Origin: Sepioteuthis lessoniana
Lineage: Eukaryota > Mollusca > Cephalopoda > Myopsida > Loliginidae
DNA length: 64,000 nucleotides
Assembly: GCA_963585895.1 (NCBI GenBank)
Contig: OY757917.1
Coordinates: forward strand, 100,861,301 to 100,925,300
Direction: 5' to 3'
The notes beneath the pieces are model-generated. The model saw only the letters and a program-made list of their open reading frames with translations, was not told where the DNA came from and ran no database searches. A program made the position numbers and the translations under genes. Of this stretch, positions 51,270-61,761 are shown piece by piece (within the stretch, counting starts at the first letter, position 1; the number at the start of each line of letters is the position of its first letter).

Positions 51270-51490
51270 AAGTATTTAACCAACCCATCCGACACGAGAA
51301 GGATAAAACTCAAGGGCGATTTTTTAAAAGCAGAGTACATCTGGTTTCTTTCTCCAAGACTGGTTGCCATACAAAGGCTTGAGAGTCCAGCATGTCTTAT
51401 CGATCACTCTTACCTGTGTGAAGGTACATGCCTTTCCTAAGGGCATTAACGCGAAATTAAATGCAGATAGTGTCTAGGATTTGAAATTGG
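51270..51490 (-). mobile_element. tSINE-3 copy, diverged
   Basis: TTAACCAACCCATCCGACAC, AAGCAGAGTACATCTGGTTT, GACTGGTTGCCATACAAAGG, CTTTCCTAAGGGCATTAACG and GTCTAGGATTTGAAATTGGC follow tSINE-3 order. Head lost. Confidence 0.6.
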
Positions 51491-51494
51491 CTCA

Positions 51495-51712
51495 CTAAGT
51501 CACCGTGACATAGTGGTTAACGTATTGGACGGCCATATCTTAGTAAACGAGTTCAAACTTCATTCGATCTATTTCGTTCACTTTCAGACTAATACTCTTG
51601 AGAAAGGCATGAACCCTTTATCCTCAAGCTATGGATTATACTGTACTATTACTGTTCTACAAGGATCGTAATAAATAACCCACAAAGACTGATATGACAT
51701 TAAAAGCAATGA
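51495..51712 (+). mobile_element. tSINE-2 copy, diverged
   Basis: CGTGACATAGTGGTTAACGT (A box region), ACGAGTTCAAACTTCATTCG (B box), TTCGTTCACTTTCAGACTAA, AGAAAGGCATGAACCCTTTA and tail AAGACTGATATGACATTAAA. Confidence 0.75.
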
Positions 51713-51784
51713 AACCAGAAGATAATTAAATATGAAATATAATAAGGTTTACAAAGCAACAAAAACTGATTATCGAATAATGTG

Positions 51785-51786
<2 letters not shown>

Positions 51787-51815
<29 letters not shown>

Positions 51816-51866
51816 CTTGTTATTATTATAATTAATAATCTTATTATTTTTTTCATTATCTTATAT
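51787..51866. repeat. (ATT)n microsatellite
   Basis: ATT runs, probably the AAT tail of the LINE-H at 52155 split by the tSINE-3 below. Confidence 0.8.
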
Positions 51867-52152
51867 TTACCAACCCCTCCGCTCGGGCAGGATATGACAC
51901 AAGGTCAATTTTTTAGCGGAGTTTAACAGATTTGAATTCAGAGTTTTCCTTCTTCTAGACTAGTCACTCATCAGGGCTGAAGAACCTAGTCTGCCCTACT
52001 ATTTACCCATAGCTGGAGGGAGAATAATCGGATTCATACCTTTCCCAAGGGTATTAGTGCTATGTGAAATGCAATCAGTCTCGTCCAGGATTTGAATTCG
52101 TTTCGCCGTGTCCATTTGCTACGACGATAACCATTACACAACGGGAACCTCC
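51867..52152 (-). mobile_element. tSINE-3 copy in an (ATT)n tract
   Basis: Full order from TTTACCAACCCCTCCGCTCG to CATTACACAACGGGAACCTC, with central TTACCCATAGCTGGAGGGAG and B box complement GGATTTGAATTCG. ATT-rich sequence lies on both sides. Confidence 0.85.
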
Positions 52153-52154
52153 AT

Positions 52155-53110
52155 TATTATTTTTATTATTCTTACTTTTTTGCGAGTTTTTCACTCCAGC
52201 ATTAGCTGATAGTTTCTTACTGGAGTTTGATTGGCAGTAAGTCTGTTCTTGTGTGTAAGATTCTCCTTAGTATTCTGGCCGATCTCAGTGATGTTGTAGT
52301 TTGGATGGTCTCCATTCGTCCTCTTATTTCCAAGTCCTCTAGTCTTCGCACTAATCCTTTGGAGACTGTTACAATTGGTATCACCGTGACTTTCATGTTC
52401 CACAGCTTATACAGTTCTCTAGCAAGGTCGAGGTACTCATATTTCTTTTCGTTTTCCCTTCAGTTTTACCCAGTGGTCAGCCGAAACGGTGAAGTCCACT
52501 ATTCAGCGAGTCTTCGATTTTTTTTTGTTGACTGTCACTTGGTCTGGTCGTCTAGCTAAGATTAGATGATCCGTTTGTATCTCAAAATCTCAGAGATATT
52601 TGGGCGTCTTATTTTCAAGAATGGATTCTAGGTTGTGCATTTACCATTTGTTCGTGTTGTCAAATTTAAGGTTCTTGCACATTTCCGCGTAGATCACCTT
52701 GCTGACCCAGTCATGTTTAGTCTGATACTCTCTTATTGTGCTACCTAACTGTATTCGCTTATTTTGTGATTGATCGTTTCATCTCTATCACCACATAACC
52801 TACGTTTTCTACTTTGTTGTGTCTTGTTTGTTTTTCTTGGACAAAGTTAATCCGTATGACGTTGTTCTGTGCTGCTCTCAGAAGAGATTCACTTAAGGTC
52901 TTTCTTTCTCAGCCATGTCTAAGTTTTCTCGTGTGAGACTTTGATTGTTTATCACTTGAAGTGTCCATACAGTTGTTTTTCTTCCCATTTTTGTTTTTAT
53001 GGCTATTTTTGTTTTGTTGATGCTTGTATTGTCTGTATTATTTCTGATGGCTGTAATCAGCCTTCCTCTGCATTTTCTAGTGTTACCATCAAGATTTTAC
53101 ATCGATGAAT
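52155..53110 (-). pseudogene. LINE-H 3' region, long fragment
   Basis: Frames broken by stops cover CRLCGDRDETINHKIS-like (zinc knuckle region at about 52760-52800), KTKHDWVSKVIYAEMCKNLK, HNLESILENKTPKYL and the C-terminus MEHESHGDTNCNSLQ / TVSKGLVRRLEDLEIRGRME in alternative frames. 3' end GAGTGAAAAACTCGCAAAAA then AAT-rich tail. Confidence 0.8.
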
Positions 53111-53119
53111 CGACGCTAT

Positions 53120-53905
53120 GAATAGAATTATTTGTATTACATAGAAATACTCGATAAATAGAATTATTTATATTGCATAGAAATACTTGATAAATAGAAT
53201 TATTCAAATTAATTGAAATACTTGATACATAGAATTATTTATATTGCATAGAAATATTTGAAAAATAGAATTATTTATATCAAATTGAAATACTTGATAA
53301 ATAGAATAATTTATATTGCATGGAAATACTTGATAAATAGAATTATTTATATTACATTGCTGGAGAGGAAACTAGACGGAAATTACACAAGAATGTTGAG
53401 AGCAGTATTAAACAAGTCCTGGCGACAACACCCCACGAGACTCCAACTATACGGACACTTGCCCCCCATCACGAAAACTATACAAGTCAGACGAACCAGA
53501 CACGCGGGACACTGCTGGAGAAGCAAGGACGAGCTCATAAGCGATGTACTCCTGTGGACCCCCACATATGGATGTGCAAAAGTAGGACGACCAGCACGAA
53601 CTTACATACAGCAACTATGTGAGGACACAGGATGTAACCCTGAAGACCTGCCGGAGGCGATGAATGATAGGGAGAAGTGGCGAGAGAGGGTCAGGGATAT
53701 CCGCGCTGGCGGCGCGACATGATGATGATGATGATATTACATTGAAATATATGATAAATATAATTATTCATATTGCATAGAAATTCTTGAAAAATAAAAT
53801 TATTTATATTAAAAATAAATATTTGATAAATGAACTCAATTATATTACTTTAAAATACTTGAAAAATAAAATTATTCATATTACATTAAAATAATTGATA
53901 AATAT
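53120..53905. repeat. ~36-bp AT-rich minisatellite split by LINE-G
   Basis: Units of TAGAATTATTTATATT + GCATAGAAATACTTGATAAA at 53120-53358 and again at 53740-53905, about 11 in all. The LINE-G at 53360-53733 interrupts the array. Confidence 0.9.
53360..53733 (+). pseudogene. LINE-G 3' end, youngest-looking copy, with TSD
   Basis: One open frame from the 5' truncation to the natural stop: LERKLDGNYTRMLRAVLNKS, QLYGHLPPITKTIQVRRTRH, AGHCWRSKDELISDVLLWTP, GRPARTYIQQLCEDTGCNPE, DLPEAMNDREKWRERVRDIR then AGGAT and stop at 53720-53722. Tail (ATG)n. Flanked by ATATTACATTG at 53349-53359 and 53734-53744. It covers about the last 120 residues of the ORF only, so it is dead on arrival. Confidence 0.9.
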
Positions 53906-53949
53906 CTGAGTTACATGGGAATACTTGTGATCGCTTAACTGTGTACGAA

Positions 53950-54190
53950 TTGGTTTGGTTTGTTTGTTTAATGGCATATCAACCTTTCTTGGTTTTCTAA
54001 TGCCGAAGCTATTATTGTAGAAGAGACGTAGCGGTTCTATTTAACCCATAGCTGGGGGGGGATACGGGTGTTCCTGCCTTTCCCTTGGGCATTTGTCCAA
54101 AAGTGAATGTAACAGATCGAGCGGAACTCGAACTCACTATTCATGATCACACAGTCCAGAACGTTTGTCACTACGCCACCAGAACTAATC
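53950..54190 (-). mobile_element. tSINE-2 copy
   Basis: Reverse tail TTGGTTTGGTTTGTTTG, AATGGCATATCAACCTTTCT; ACCCATAGCTGGGGGGGGAT; B box complement GGAACTCGAACTC; head CACTACGCCACCAGAAC. Confidence 0.8.
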
Positions 54191-54289
54191 CCCAATATTT
54201 TTTCGATTTGCGTTTTTTAAGGATTTTCAATTTTCTTCCACTTTTACTTGAAGCTAGTCTCTATTATTTTTCTTGCTCCGTGTGTGGGG

Positions 54290-54735
54290 CTTGCAAGATG
54301 CAGACTGTATCCTCTCCAGAGGAGTGAGACCCTCCCCCACACCAAAAAATAGGTGACCTGAAGATTTCACTAAACTGCATCTGGTAGTGAGGATCCAATT
54401 CTGGATCTCTGGGGAACATAAAGTACTACTTCCTTGCCCTTACTCCTCGGCCCACTCTGACCCGATGTGGATCAGACTGTGCCTGGGGCCTGTTTGGGTC
54501 TTATCTCGAGATCAAATAGATATTTTGCGAATTATTTGTATAAGATAGGAATGCTTGATATCACAGGATTAGGTGAAAAAAAAAACTATGAAGAAAGTAT
54601 ACAAAAATGCTAATATAACGTAAAATATATGCAATTCTCAAGCCAATTCTCTAACCAATGGGCCAATTCTAAAACCAATAGGCATAAAAAAAAGATGGGT
54701 TGACATGTCGTTAAAATCAATTAATCAATCTCCTA
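54290..54735 (+). mobile_element. NR-2 copy, complete
   Basis: Sense strand: head TTGCAAGATGCAGACTGTAT, CCTCTCCAGAGGAGTGAGAC, CAAAAAATAGGTGACCTGAA, ACTAAACTGCATCTGGTAGT, CCCACTCTGACCCGATGTGG, units near 54520-54700, and tail GATGGGTTGACATGTCGTTA then AAATCAATTAATCAATC. The best NR-2 reference in the window. Confidence 0.75.
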
Positions 54736-55063
54736 TTCTTTCCTTTTCTGAATAGGACGCATGAAAATGAAGTACATGAAGCTCCTTCCATGACATTCGC
54801 ATTTATTGACAGACAGAAGCTGTTATTCTGGCATCGTGTGGCTGGTCACCTATTTGAAGTTAGGCATCTGAAAGATTAATATTTTAAAAAATCCCAACAC
54901 CACTTAACTTTACTGACACCTCGACTGGGTTTAGAACTACACTCGACTCGTTATTACCAAACCCTCGGGAATTTAAAAGTGTTGTTATAACCACATTAAC
55001 CGAATAGCGTGGCAAAATAGGTGCACTTAATACAAATACAAACCTATAAATTTCAATCACTGG

Positions 55064-55066
<3 letters not shown>
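54736..55066. other. Unassigned DNA
   Basis: Some tRNA-SINE-like pieces (GACACCTCGACTGGGTTTAG near 54930) but no clear family. Confidence 0.35.
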
Positions 55067-55112
<46 letters not shown>

Positions 55113-55260
55113 CAGAAGGTCGATCTTCTCCTGTAATCAGCCTCTGTGATATGTCACCCAACAAAAATTCTACGTTCTCTATGTGACAAAATCTCTCTCT
55201 CTCTCTCTTTCACTTTCCCTCTCTCTTTCACTCCCCCCCTCTCTCTCGTTCACTCTTTTT
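55067..55260. repeat. (GA)n then (CT)n tracts
   Basis: Pure GA at 55070-55110; CT-rich 55191-55250. Confidence 0.9.
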
Positions 55261-55530
55261 CCATATAATTGTAAACAAAGAAGTATCAAATGTTGTTGCT
55301 TTCCCGCAAATAAGGACATCTAGCTATTTTGAACAAGACTCCAAGACAATTAGTACCCTCAACAAGTTTGACATTATCAACACCGGTACCCGACTATGAC
55401 GTACCTATGTATTAATTTTGATTATACCAATGTTACGAAATCGTGTAGAAAATCACTTAATATGTTTTATTGTAACTGATGTTATCCTTATACAAGATAT
55501 TGTTTGGTTGTTTAGTTGTTTGGTTGGTTG

Positions 55531-56110
55531 TGTAGCAGAAAGAACTGCGTATGTTTGGCGCGTAAATTATTTTGACCGTTGGTCTCGACATATATTTTCA
55601 CCCAATGAGGATGACGAATCCCATTCGGCCCGGATGACTTTCCCGGGCAAATCGAATTCGGTGAAAGCCCGCCAAACTTTCTCTTCCTCGGAATCTCTCG
55701 AGTAGGACGGGTGTGTTTCTGTCCTCACTCTTATAGCAGCAGTTACATTACGCCATGAGGAAAGCCGTCTAATTCATGGACCCTTGAGTCTACCCTTCTA
55801 GACTCAAGGGTTCCCAGTTGAATATGAATTAGACGAATTAATTTCACCTCAGACAATTCGGCTACTTCAATCCTGGACAACCTTTAAGGAGACAATGATG
55901 CCTCTCTCCTACAGCAAACAGAACCACGCATTTATGACTGAATATTTCATTCCTGTTCTAAAATCAGCAACTCAATATTTGCCTTGACTGTAGCGACGCA
56001 TATTCCGCTCAGATTTTTAACTTCTTCATTCTTTCTCAATTCAATAACTATTTTCTTCCAATCACTGTGACGACCAGCACAAAGGTTATCTTTCGAAAAA
56101 GCTGTAATAA
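55531..56110 (+). mobile_element. LTR-like repeat family, copy 3
   Basis: TGTAGCAGAAAGAACTGCGT, TTTGGCGCGTAAATTATTTT, TTCACCCAATGAGGATGACG, CGCCATGAGGAAAGCCGTCT, and a perfect 13-bp stem (55780-55792 with 55799-55811). GAATATGAATTAGACGAATT and CTACTTCAATCCTGGACAAC follow as in copy 1. Ends unclear. Confidence 0.5.
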
Positions 56111-56392
56111 AACTTCCTCACTGTTAAACCAATCAATATTCTCGCTTTCGTCATTTTGTTTTTCTCTCCTTGAATATAACGAAGAGGCTACAAGTTAAAT
56201 TAACATTGATTACCATTTTTGTATAAATGGTAATTTTCATACAGTCCGTCTTCGTTATAGTTGTTTGGTTCTATTCTCCAGCATATCAACACTTTTTTAC
56301 TGTTAAATTCTATTATATCTATATTTTTTCTATATTTTTTCTTAGTGAAATATTAATAGGAAACTTTATTTTCCAACGAGTTGTTATTCATA
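56111..56392. other. Unassigned AT-rich DNA
   Basis: A 65-codon frame at 56227-56424 is hydrophobic but has no recognised family and overlaps a SINE. Confidence 0.35.
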
Positions 56393-56638
56393 TTCACCAA
56401 CCCCTCCGCTCGGGCAGGATATGACACAAGGTCAATTTTTAAGCGGAGTTTAACAGGTTTGAATTCAGAATTTTCCTTCTCCTAGACTTGTTGCCTCACC
56501 AAGGCTGAAGAACTCAGTCTGTCTTACTATTTCCCCATAGCTGGAGGGAAAATAATTGGATTAGTCTCGTCCAGGATTTGAACTCGTGTCGCCGTGTCTA
56601 TTTGCTACAACGATAAGCATTACACCACGGGCACCTCC
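56393..56638 (-). mobile_element. tSINE-3 copy with imperfect TSD
   Basis: CACCAACCCCTCCGCTCGGG to CATTACACCACGGGCACCTC, with a ~38-bp deletion that removes the CATACCTTTCCCAAGGG segment of the central domain. Flanks AACGAGTTGTTATTC and AATGAGTTGTTACTG are a plausible diverged TSD. Confidence 0.85.
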
Positions 56639-57164
56639 ACTTCAAATGAGTTGTTACTGTTATTTTTCCAGCACACTTTTAAATGGTTTTGAGTATCATA
56701 AAACATAACTCAAACAAACTAGTGTAAATCATTTAAATTGATGGTATATTTTTTCCAAGCCATGTAGAGGAAAATATCATAAAATAACCGACGGTGAACA
56801 ATAGCACATAACAAGATTTTCACGCAATAGCCTTCTCTTAAATAATAAACGATTTTCAATCCAATTTGCCACTGAGCGTTTTAATTTCTCAAGGGAGATA
56901 ACCCTTTGATAAGCATCATAATTATGTAAGTTTACATTCGTTTTATTAACAGCACATCAACTCGTTATGGATTATGTTTTTATGAGTTATTTAATACAAA
57001 GATTTTGCAAATTTATGACATAATTATGAACGCTAATGAATTATTTTAGTTAGCTATTTTATCTTAGTGATAAATTGTGTGCTAGTTAAAAACTTTGAGT
57101 TTGACTTCAAAAGTGTAAGTTTTCGTTCGAAAGGTCAAGCGGGTTGACCTTGGTTGCGTTTATA
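56639..57164. other. Unassigned DNA
   Basis: AT-rich. A short NR-2-tail-like AACAGCACATCAACTCGTTA occurs at 56950-56969. Confidence 0.35.
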
Positions 57165-57668
57165 TGTCAGCCCCTGTTATAACAAAGGATTGTTTCCAAA
57201 TCGCCTATGGGCGAGATACTGAAATAGACATTTGGATACGATGTCAGCTGGTATTTATATGAATTGTGATTGGAAAGTTTCTGTGATGACGTGTGATTAA
57301 GAAAATGATTAGTTGACAGAATAATTAGCAAAATATATATAAGAAGAGTTCTGAGTTGGAGTCGGTTGGTTTGGTGTAGAGTTAGTCAGTTGGTCAGATA
57401 GTTCCAATCCAGTCAGAGACAGACACAGTTGAAACGAGCAGCCTCTTTTCGGGCAGTCCTTGGTCGATGAAGAAGAAATTTAGTAAGTCTCTGTGTGTTG
57501 TCTCGCTTGTCACGGGTTAAACCTTCAAATGGTCAAGTAATTCTTTTTATTTTGTCCCTCTCGTTTCGGAACGACTACTGTAAAAACAGAAGTGGTAATA
57601 ATTTTCGTATCTTGAACAGAATAACTTTGTATTTGTGTGCGATTCGGGTCCTGTAGCGTTACAAATTC
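57165..57668 (+). mobile_element. LTR-like candidate with TATA box
   Basis: Starts TGTCAGCCCCTGTTATAAC and could end GGGTCCTGTAGCGTTACA, so the outer bases are TGT and ACA. Inside are a TATA-box-like AAAATATATATAAGAAG at 57331 and, about 30 bp on, GGAGTCGGTTGGTTTGGTG as a possible start. No TSD, no second LTR and no coding were found; it could equally be an unrelated promoter-like stretch. Confidence 0.3.
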
Positions 57669-57734
57669 ATAAACGTTTCTAATCATAACCATATTTTCAA
57701 CGTTGCATTGCAATCCTCTTTTTATTTGTCTATG

Positions 57735-57865
57735 TTGTATGGATCAAGTATTCCTATCCAAAATTGATATTTTTGACAAATCTATTTTGACCCATGGAGA
57801 GGACGCAAACAGATACAATCACCCTGTGTCAAAGTCAGCCTGGGAGCAATTACAACGAAGTTGAG
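57735..57865 (-). mobile_element. NR-2 fragment
   Basis: ATCAAGTATTCCTATCCAAA, ATCTATTTTGACCCATGGAG, AGTCAGCCTGGGAGCAATTA match NR-2 units and body. Confidence 0.55.
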
Positions 57866-58285
57866 ACAAAAGTAAGTAAACAGTAGGTTAAATAAACGAT
57901 ATCTATTACTGTCTCCCTGCTTTCGCTACTATAAAAAAGACCTTGTGTCAAATGCTGCTTGGTTGGAAGCACGGGTAAATATCTACTGTCCACCTGCTTG
58001 TTTGATTTGCCGCCATTTTGAATAGTCTCAAAACAAATATTTTTTTCGAGATTAGAATAATTTTTCCTTACAGAGCAATAACGAACAGCGCAGAATTTCG
58101 GTTATTGAAAAAAATATTCCGAAAAAAAAAACAACTTTGCTTTTTTTCCCAAAGATTTCCCTTATTTATTGAATGACCATCGTATATAGAATAATGAAGT
58201 TCCTTTTATCTGCTCTGTCTCTTTTCACGTTTTCAGTATCTCACGTCACCCTCAGAAATAAACAATTCATAAGTTTTATTTAATA
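57866..58285. other. Unassigned DNA
   Basis: AT-rich with short A and T runs. The end (58190-58285) may be 5' flank of the pogo/Tigger remnant. Confidence 0.35.
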
Positions 58286-58372
58286 ATGGTCCCAAAGCGC
58301 AAGAATCGTGATGATGGTAATTCGGATATGCCAAAGAAAAACCGTAAAGTGCTTCTACAAAGTCCCCATTAA
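58286..58372 (+). pseudogene. pogo/Tigger-type transposase N-terminal fragment
   Basis: A 28-residue frame beginning MVPKRKNRDDGNSDMPKKNR, then KVLLQSPH and a stop. The Pro-Lys-Arg-Lys basic start followed by an acidic stretch and a second basic cluster recalls the N-terminus of Tigger/jerky-type (pogo superfamily) transposases as I know it from invertebrate genomes. The helix-turn-helix that should follow is absent; after the stop the sequence runs into a CT array. Called from memory of the family, not from an alignment. Confidence 0.5.
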
Positions 58373-58409
58373 CCCCATTTGGCCAATCGCCAAAGTAAGC
58401 TCATCATTG

Positions 58410-58412
<3 letters not shown>

Positions 58413-58469
<57 letters not shown>

Positions 58470-58710
58470 CTATCTATCTATTAATCTATCTATCTATCTA
58501 TCTCTTCGCATAGGCTTTAGTTTTATACCGTCATTTTCTCTCATTTTTTCCCTCATTCTTTATAGCTCAGGATATATACGCTTCTCTCTCTGTCTCTCTC
58601 TCTGTCTCTCTCTCTCTCTATCTATCTATCTCTTCGCATAGGCTTTAGTTTTATACCGTCATTTTCTCTCATTTTTTTCCTCATTCTGTATTGCTCAGGA
58701 TATATACGCT

Positions 58711-58753
<43 letters not shown>

Positions 58754-59845
58754 TTCTCTTCGCATAGGCTTTAGTTTTATACCGTCATTTTCTCTCATTT
58801 TTTCCCTCATTCTGTATAGCTCAGGATATATACGCTTCTCTCTATATATCTATCTATCTATCTATCTTTCTCTTCACATAGGCTTTAGTTTTATACCGTC
58901 ATTTTCTCTCATTTTCCCCCCTCATAGCTCGGAATATATGCTCTCTCTCTCTCACTCTCTCTCATTGTCTCTCTTTTTCTCCTTCTTTCTCTCTTTCTCT
59001 GTCTCACTCCGTATAAGTTTTGGTAATATACCATCACTTTCTCTCTTTTTCTTACTCATTCTGTGTGGTTTGGGAGATATGACCTCTATCTCACTCTCTT
59101 CGAATATGTTTTGATTTTATATCGTCACTCTCTCTCTCTTTTTCTTCTTAATTTTGTATAGTTTAGGATACATGGGCTCTCTCTCTCTTTCTCATCTTCT
59201 TTAGCTTTCACTCTCTCTCTCTCTCTCTCCCTCTCTGGTTCTCTTTCTGTTTAAATTTTGTTTGTATACTATCACTCTCTTTTTCTCCTTCATTCTTTCT
59301 CTCTCTCTCACTCTCTCTTTCTTCGTATTGGTTTTGATTTTATACCGTCACAGTCCCTCTTTTTCTCTCTCATTTTCTACAGTTTGTGATATGTATTTTC
59401 TCATTCTCTTTCTCTCTCTCTCTCCCTCTCTCTTCCCCTCTCTCTCCCCTCTCTCTCAATCTCTCTTCGTATAGGTTTTGGTTTTTTACTATCATTCTCT
59501 CTTTTTCTCCTTCGTTTGTATTGCTTGGGATATAAGCTCTCTCTCTCTCTCTCTCTTTCCCCCCTCTCTCTCTTTCTCTCGCACTCACACATACGTACTG
59601 TATGTGTATGTGTGCGTGTGTGTGTATGTTTAGGTTTACGATGTCACTTCAATGTTTCTCTCTTTCTTTTTCTTTCTCTCTCTGTATAGGTTTGGGATAT
59701 GTTGTTGGCAGTAGATTTGTAATATACTCTCTCTCTCTCTCTCTCTCTCTCTGTATAAAGGCTCTTTATCTCTTTCTAGTCCTCTCTTATACCTTTGTCT
59801 CTTTCTCTTGTTCTATAAGTTTTGTCTTCTCTTTCTTTCTATTTC

Positions 59846-59891
<46 letters not shown>

Positions 59892-59930
59892 AGGCTTTAA
59901 GTTTCTTATATCTTTCTCTCTTCATTTTTG
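58413..59930. repeat. CT-rich minisatellite, ~10 units of 110-140 bp
   Basis: Core TCTTCGCATAGGCTTTAGTT, then TATACCGTCATTTTCTCTCA, CTCAGGATATATACGCTTCT and a (CT)n/(CTAT)n run. Cores start near 58503, 58631, 58756 and 58871 with few changes, then decay through about 59008, 59098, 59240, 59322, 59465 and 59675. Long Ser/Leu frames here are artefacts. Confidence 0.9.
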
Positions 59931-60241
59931 ATTTTATTAGATTAATATTTGAAATATTTGAAATATTATTGGCCAATAATGCCAGATGTGATTTGGAATC
60001 TGATACTTTCATGAACTGAATTGTTCTTTTATGGCTCTGACAAGTTTTGCTTGATCGTTGTCAGTGAGCAATATTAGCCTAAGTGGCAAAATTAGCCCAA
60101 AGTTCCCTTTCTATAATTCAAATTAGTATCCTGGGCAAGACACCAAAATACAATAATTTCTTCTTGAACTTTACAGATTTATTCAACTATAGATATACTC
60201 ACAAATGTTTGCGTTACATTCTTATTGTATATTAATGTACT
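59931..60241. other. Unassigned DNA
   Basis: AT-rich, no recognised feature. Confidence 0.35.
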
Positions 60242-60243
60242 TA

Positions 60244-61143
60244 CGAGGTGCATACGATAAGTTTCCAGAGATTTTTTCGTATGGGCACCTTTATTGATAG
60301 TACACACATGAAACTCTAGTCCCCTTCGAAGTAATCTCCTCCGGCTGCAATGCAATTGTTGTACCGTTCCAACAACTTCTTCAAGGCCCCATGGAAGTCA
60401 TCTTGTGTGAGCGTGTCCATGATCTTCGTCACAGCCTCTTTCATCTCCTCATTTGTCTCATAACGACAGCTTCTGAGCTTAGGGAATAACCAAAAGTCAC
60501 AGGGAGCAAAGTCTGGACTGTAGGAAGGCTGAGGAACTGTCTTAATGCCATCTTGCTCAAATAGTCTGCGACAAGGATGGAGTTGTGGACTAGTGCATTG
60601 TCCCGGTGGAAATGCTACTGACCCGATTTGATGAGTGTTGGCCTCTTCCGACGGAGTGTCTTCCTGAACTCCCTTAAAACCTTAACATAGTAACCCTAAC
60701 CCTAACCCTTTGGCCAATCAACTCTGCTGTATTGACTTCCTTACTCCTTCCACAGCTCTCATTATCCCCCACAGACTACCTGCTTCCATGAATTTCCATG
60801 CCACTCAAAAACTGATGCTCGATTCATGCAAGATGGTCGAAAAGTAGTCTGAAGCATTCCATACGTTTCTGTGGCATTTTTTCCAAGTTTAAAACAGAAT
60901 TTTATTTCATATCGTTTCTCTAAAGTATCAGATTGGATTTCTGAAATTCACCAGCAGTGACAATCAGGCTTTAGTAGGGTGTATTCCACTTGCTGCTGGA
61001 GCTGTTCATTTGAGCTTGAAATCATAAAAATTGGTCAGTCATCTCATAAGATGTATAGCAATAACATATTGAATTTTCAAGAGTCTACGGCAATTTTAAA
61101 TGCCCATGCGAAAAAAGTCTGGAAACTTATCGTATGCACCCCG
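60244..61143 (-). mobile_element. Internally deleted mariner, copy 3
   Basis: Both terminal repeats are present: left CGAGGTGCATACGATAAGTT, right read inwards CGGGGTGCATACGATAAGTT, with TTTCGCATGGGCA / TTTCGTATGGGCA continuing. TA precedes the left end (60242-60243); the right flank is TG, perhaps a mutated TA. Length 900 bp, same internal deletion as copies 1 and 2. Confidence 0.9.
60316..60940 (-). pseudogene. Mariner transposase remnant in copy 3
   Basis: N-terminal helix-turn-helix pieces (KFCFKLGK-type and a FEWHK-type region, both with substitutions), the junction with GGGTTAGGGTTAGGGTTA (60690-60707), then the third-Asp region PSYSPDFAPCDFWLFPKL and the complete C-terminus NCIAAGGDYFEGD with stop at 60316-60318. 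The start ATG is mutated (ATC). It retains a C-terminal segment (60410-60470) that copy 1 lacks, so copy 1 has a further small deletion. Confidence 0.85.
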
Positions 61144-61164
61144 TGTATATATATATACATATAT

Positions 61165-61235
61165 ACAAAATTAACTTAAATCGTGAGTCAGAATTCTCCT
61201 ACGAAATTCTGACTCGCGATTTAAGTTAATTTTGT
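61165..61235. repeat. 31-bp inverted repeat with 9-bp loop
   Basis: Arms 61165-61195 and 61205-61235 (AAATTAACTTAAATCG and complement; GAGTCAGAATT and complement) pair with one mismatch. It starts 21 bp after the mariner end, separated by a TA-rich run. Confidence 0.95.
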
Positions 61236-61761
61236 AATTGGCTCCACTCGTGTTGAGCACTCTTGTAATTGCAGCGTTTACGACAGGTTCTAGTTTTCTT
61301 TTGACCAACTGACAGCACATCTCTTGATCTTTTTCGACTGGTGTGCTGGGGTTGGCCTTTTCTTTCTTTTTGTCCTATGACATTTTTTCTTTTTCCCCCG
61401 GGCGGTGATTCGAGATATTTTTATCTCTTGTTCCTGACCGGGTTTTATTTATTTATTTATTTATTTTTGATAACCGTGAATGCTCGTAGATAGTAGATTA
61501 GTAAATATATATATATATATGTATATATAATTATTCTCTATCTTGCTATACTTCTTTTTCTTAAACATGACAATAACATAAGTCCGGGAGATACTTGAAG
61601 AGAAACGGTTATTGTCATAGAAAACGAATTTGAAGAGTTCAACCTCTGGACGAGTATGCTTGCATTTTATTTCTTAATAATGTACCTGGGAAAGACAGCA
61701 GCAGAAATCTCATCAAAGAAATAAACACCTGGATAGTCCCTCTTGTAAGATACACTGGACC
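61236..61761. other. Unassigned DNA
   Basis: Contains a TTTATTTATT run (61447-61468) and TA repeats (61504-61530). The 61255-61440 part looks like it could be an old non-LTR or other repeat but no motif is clear. Confidence 0.35.
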
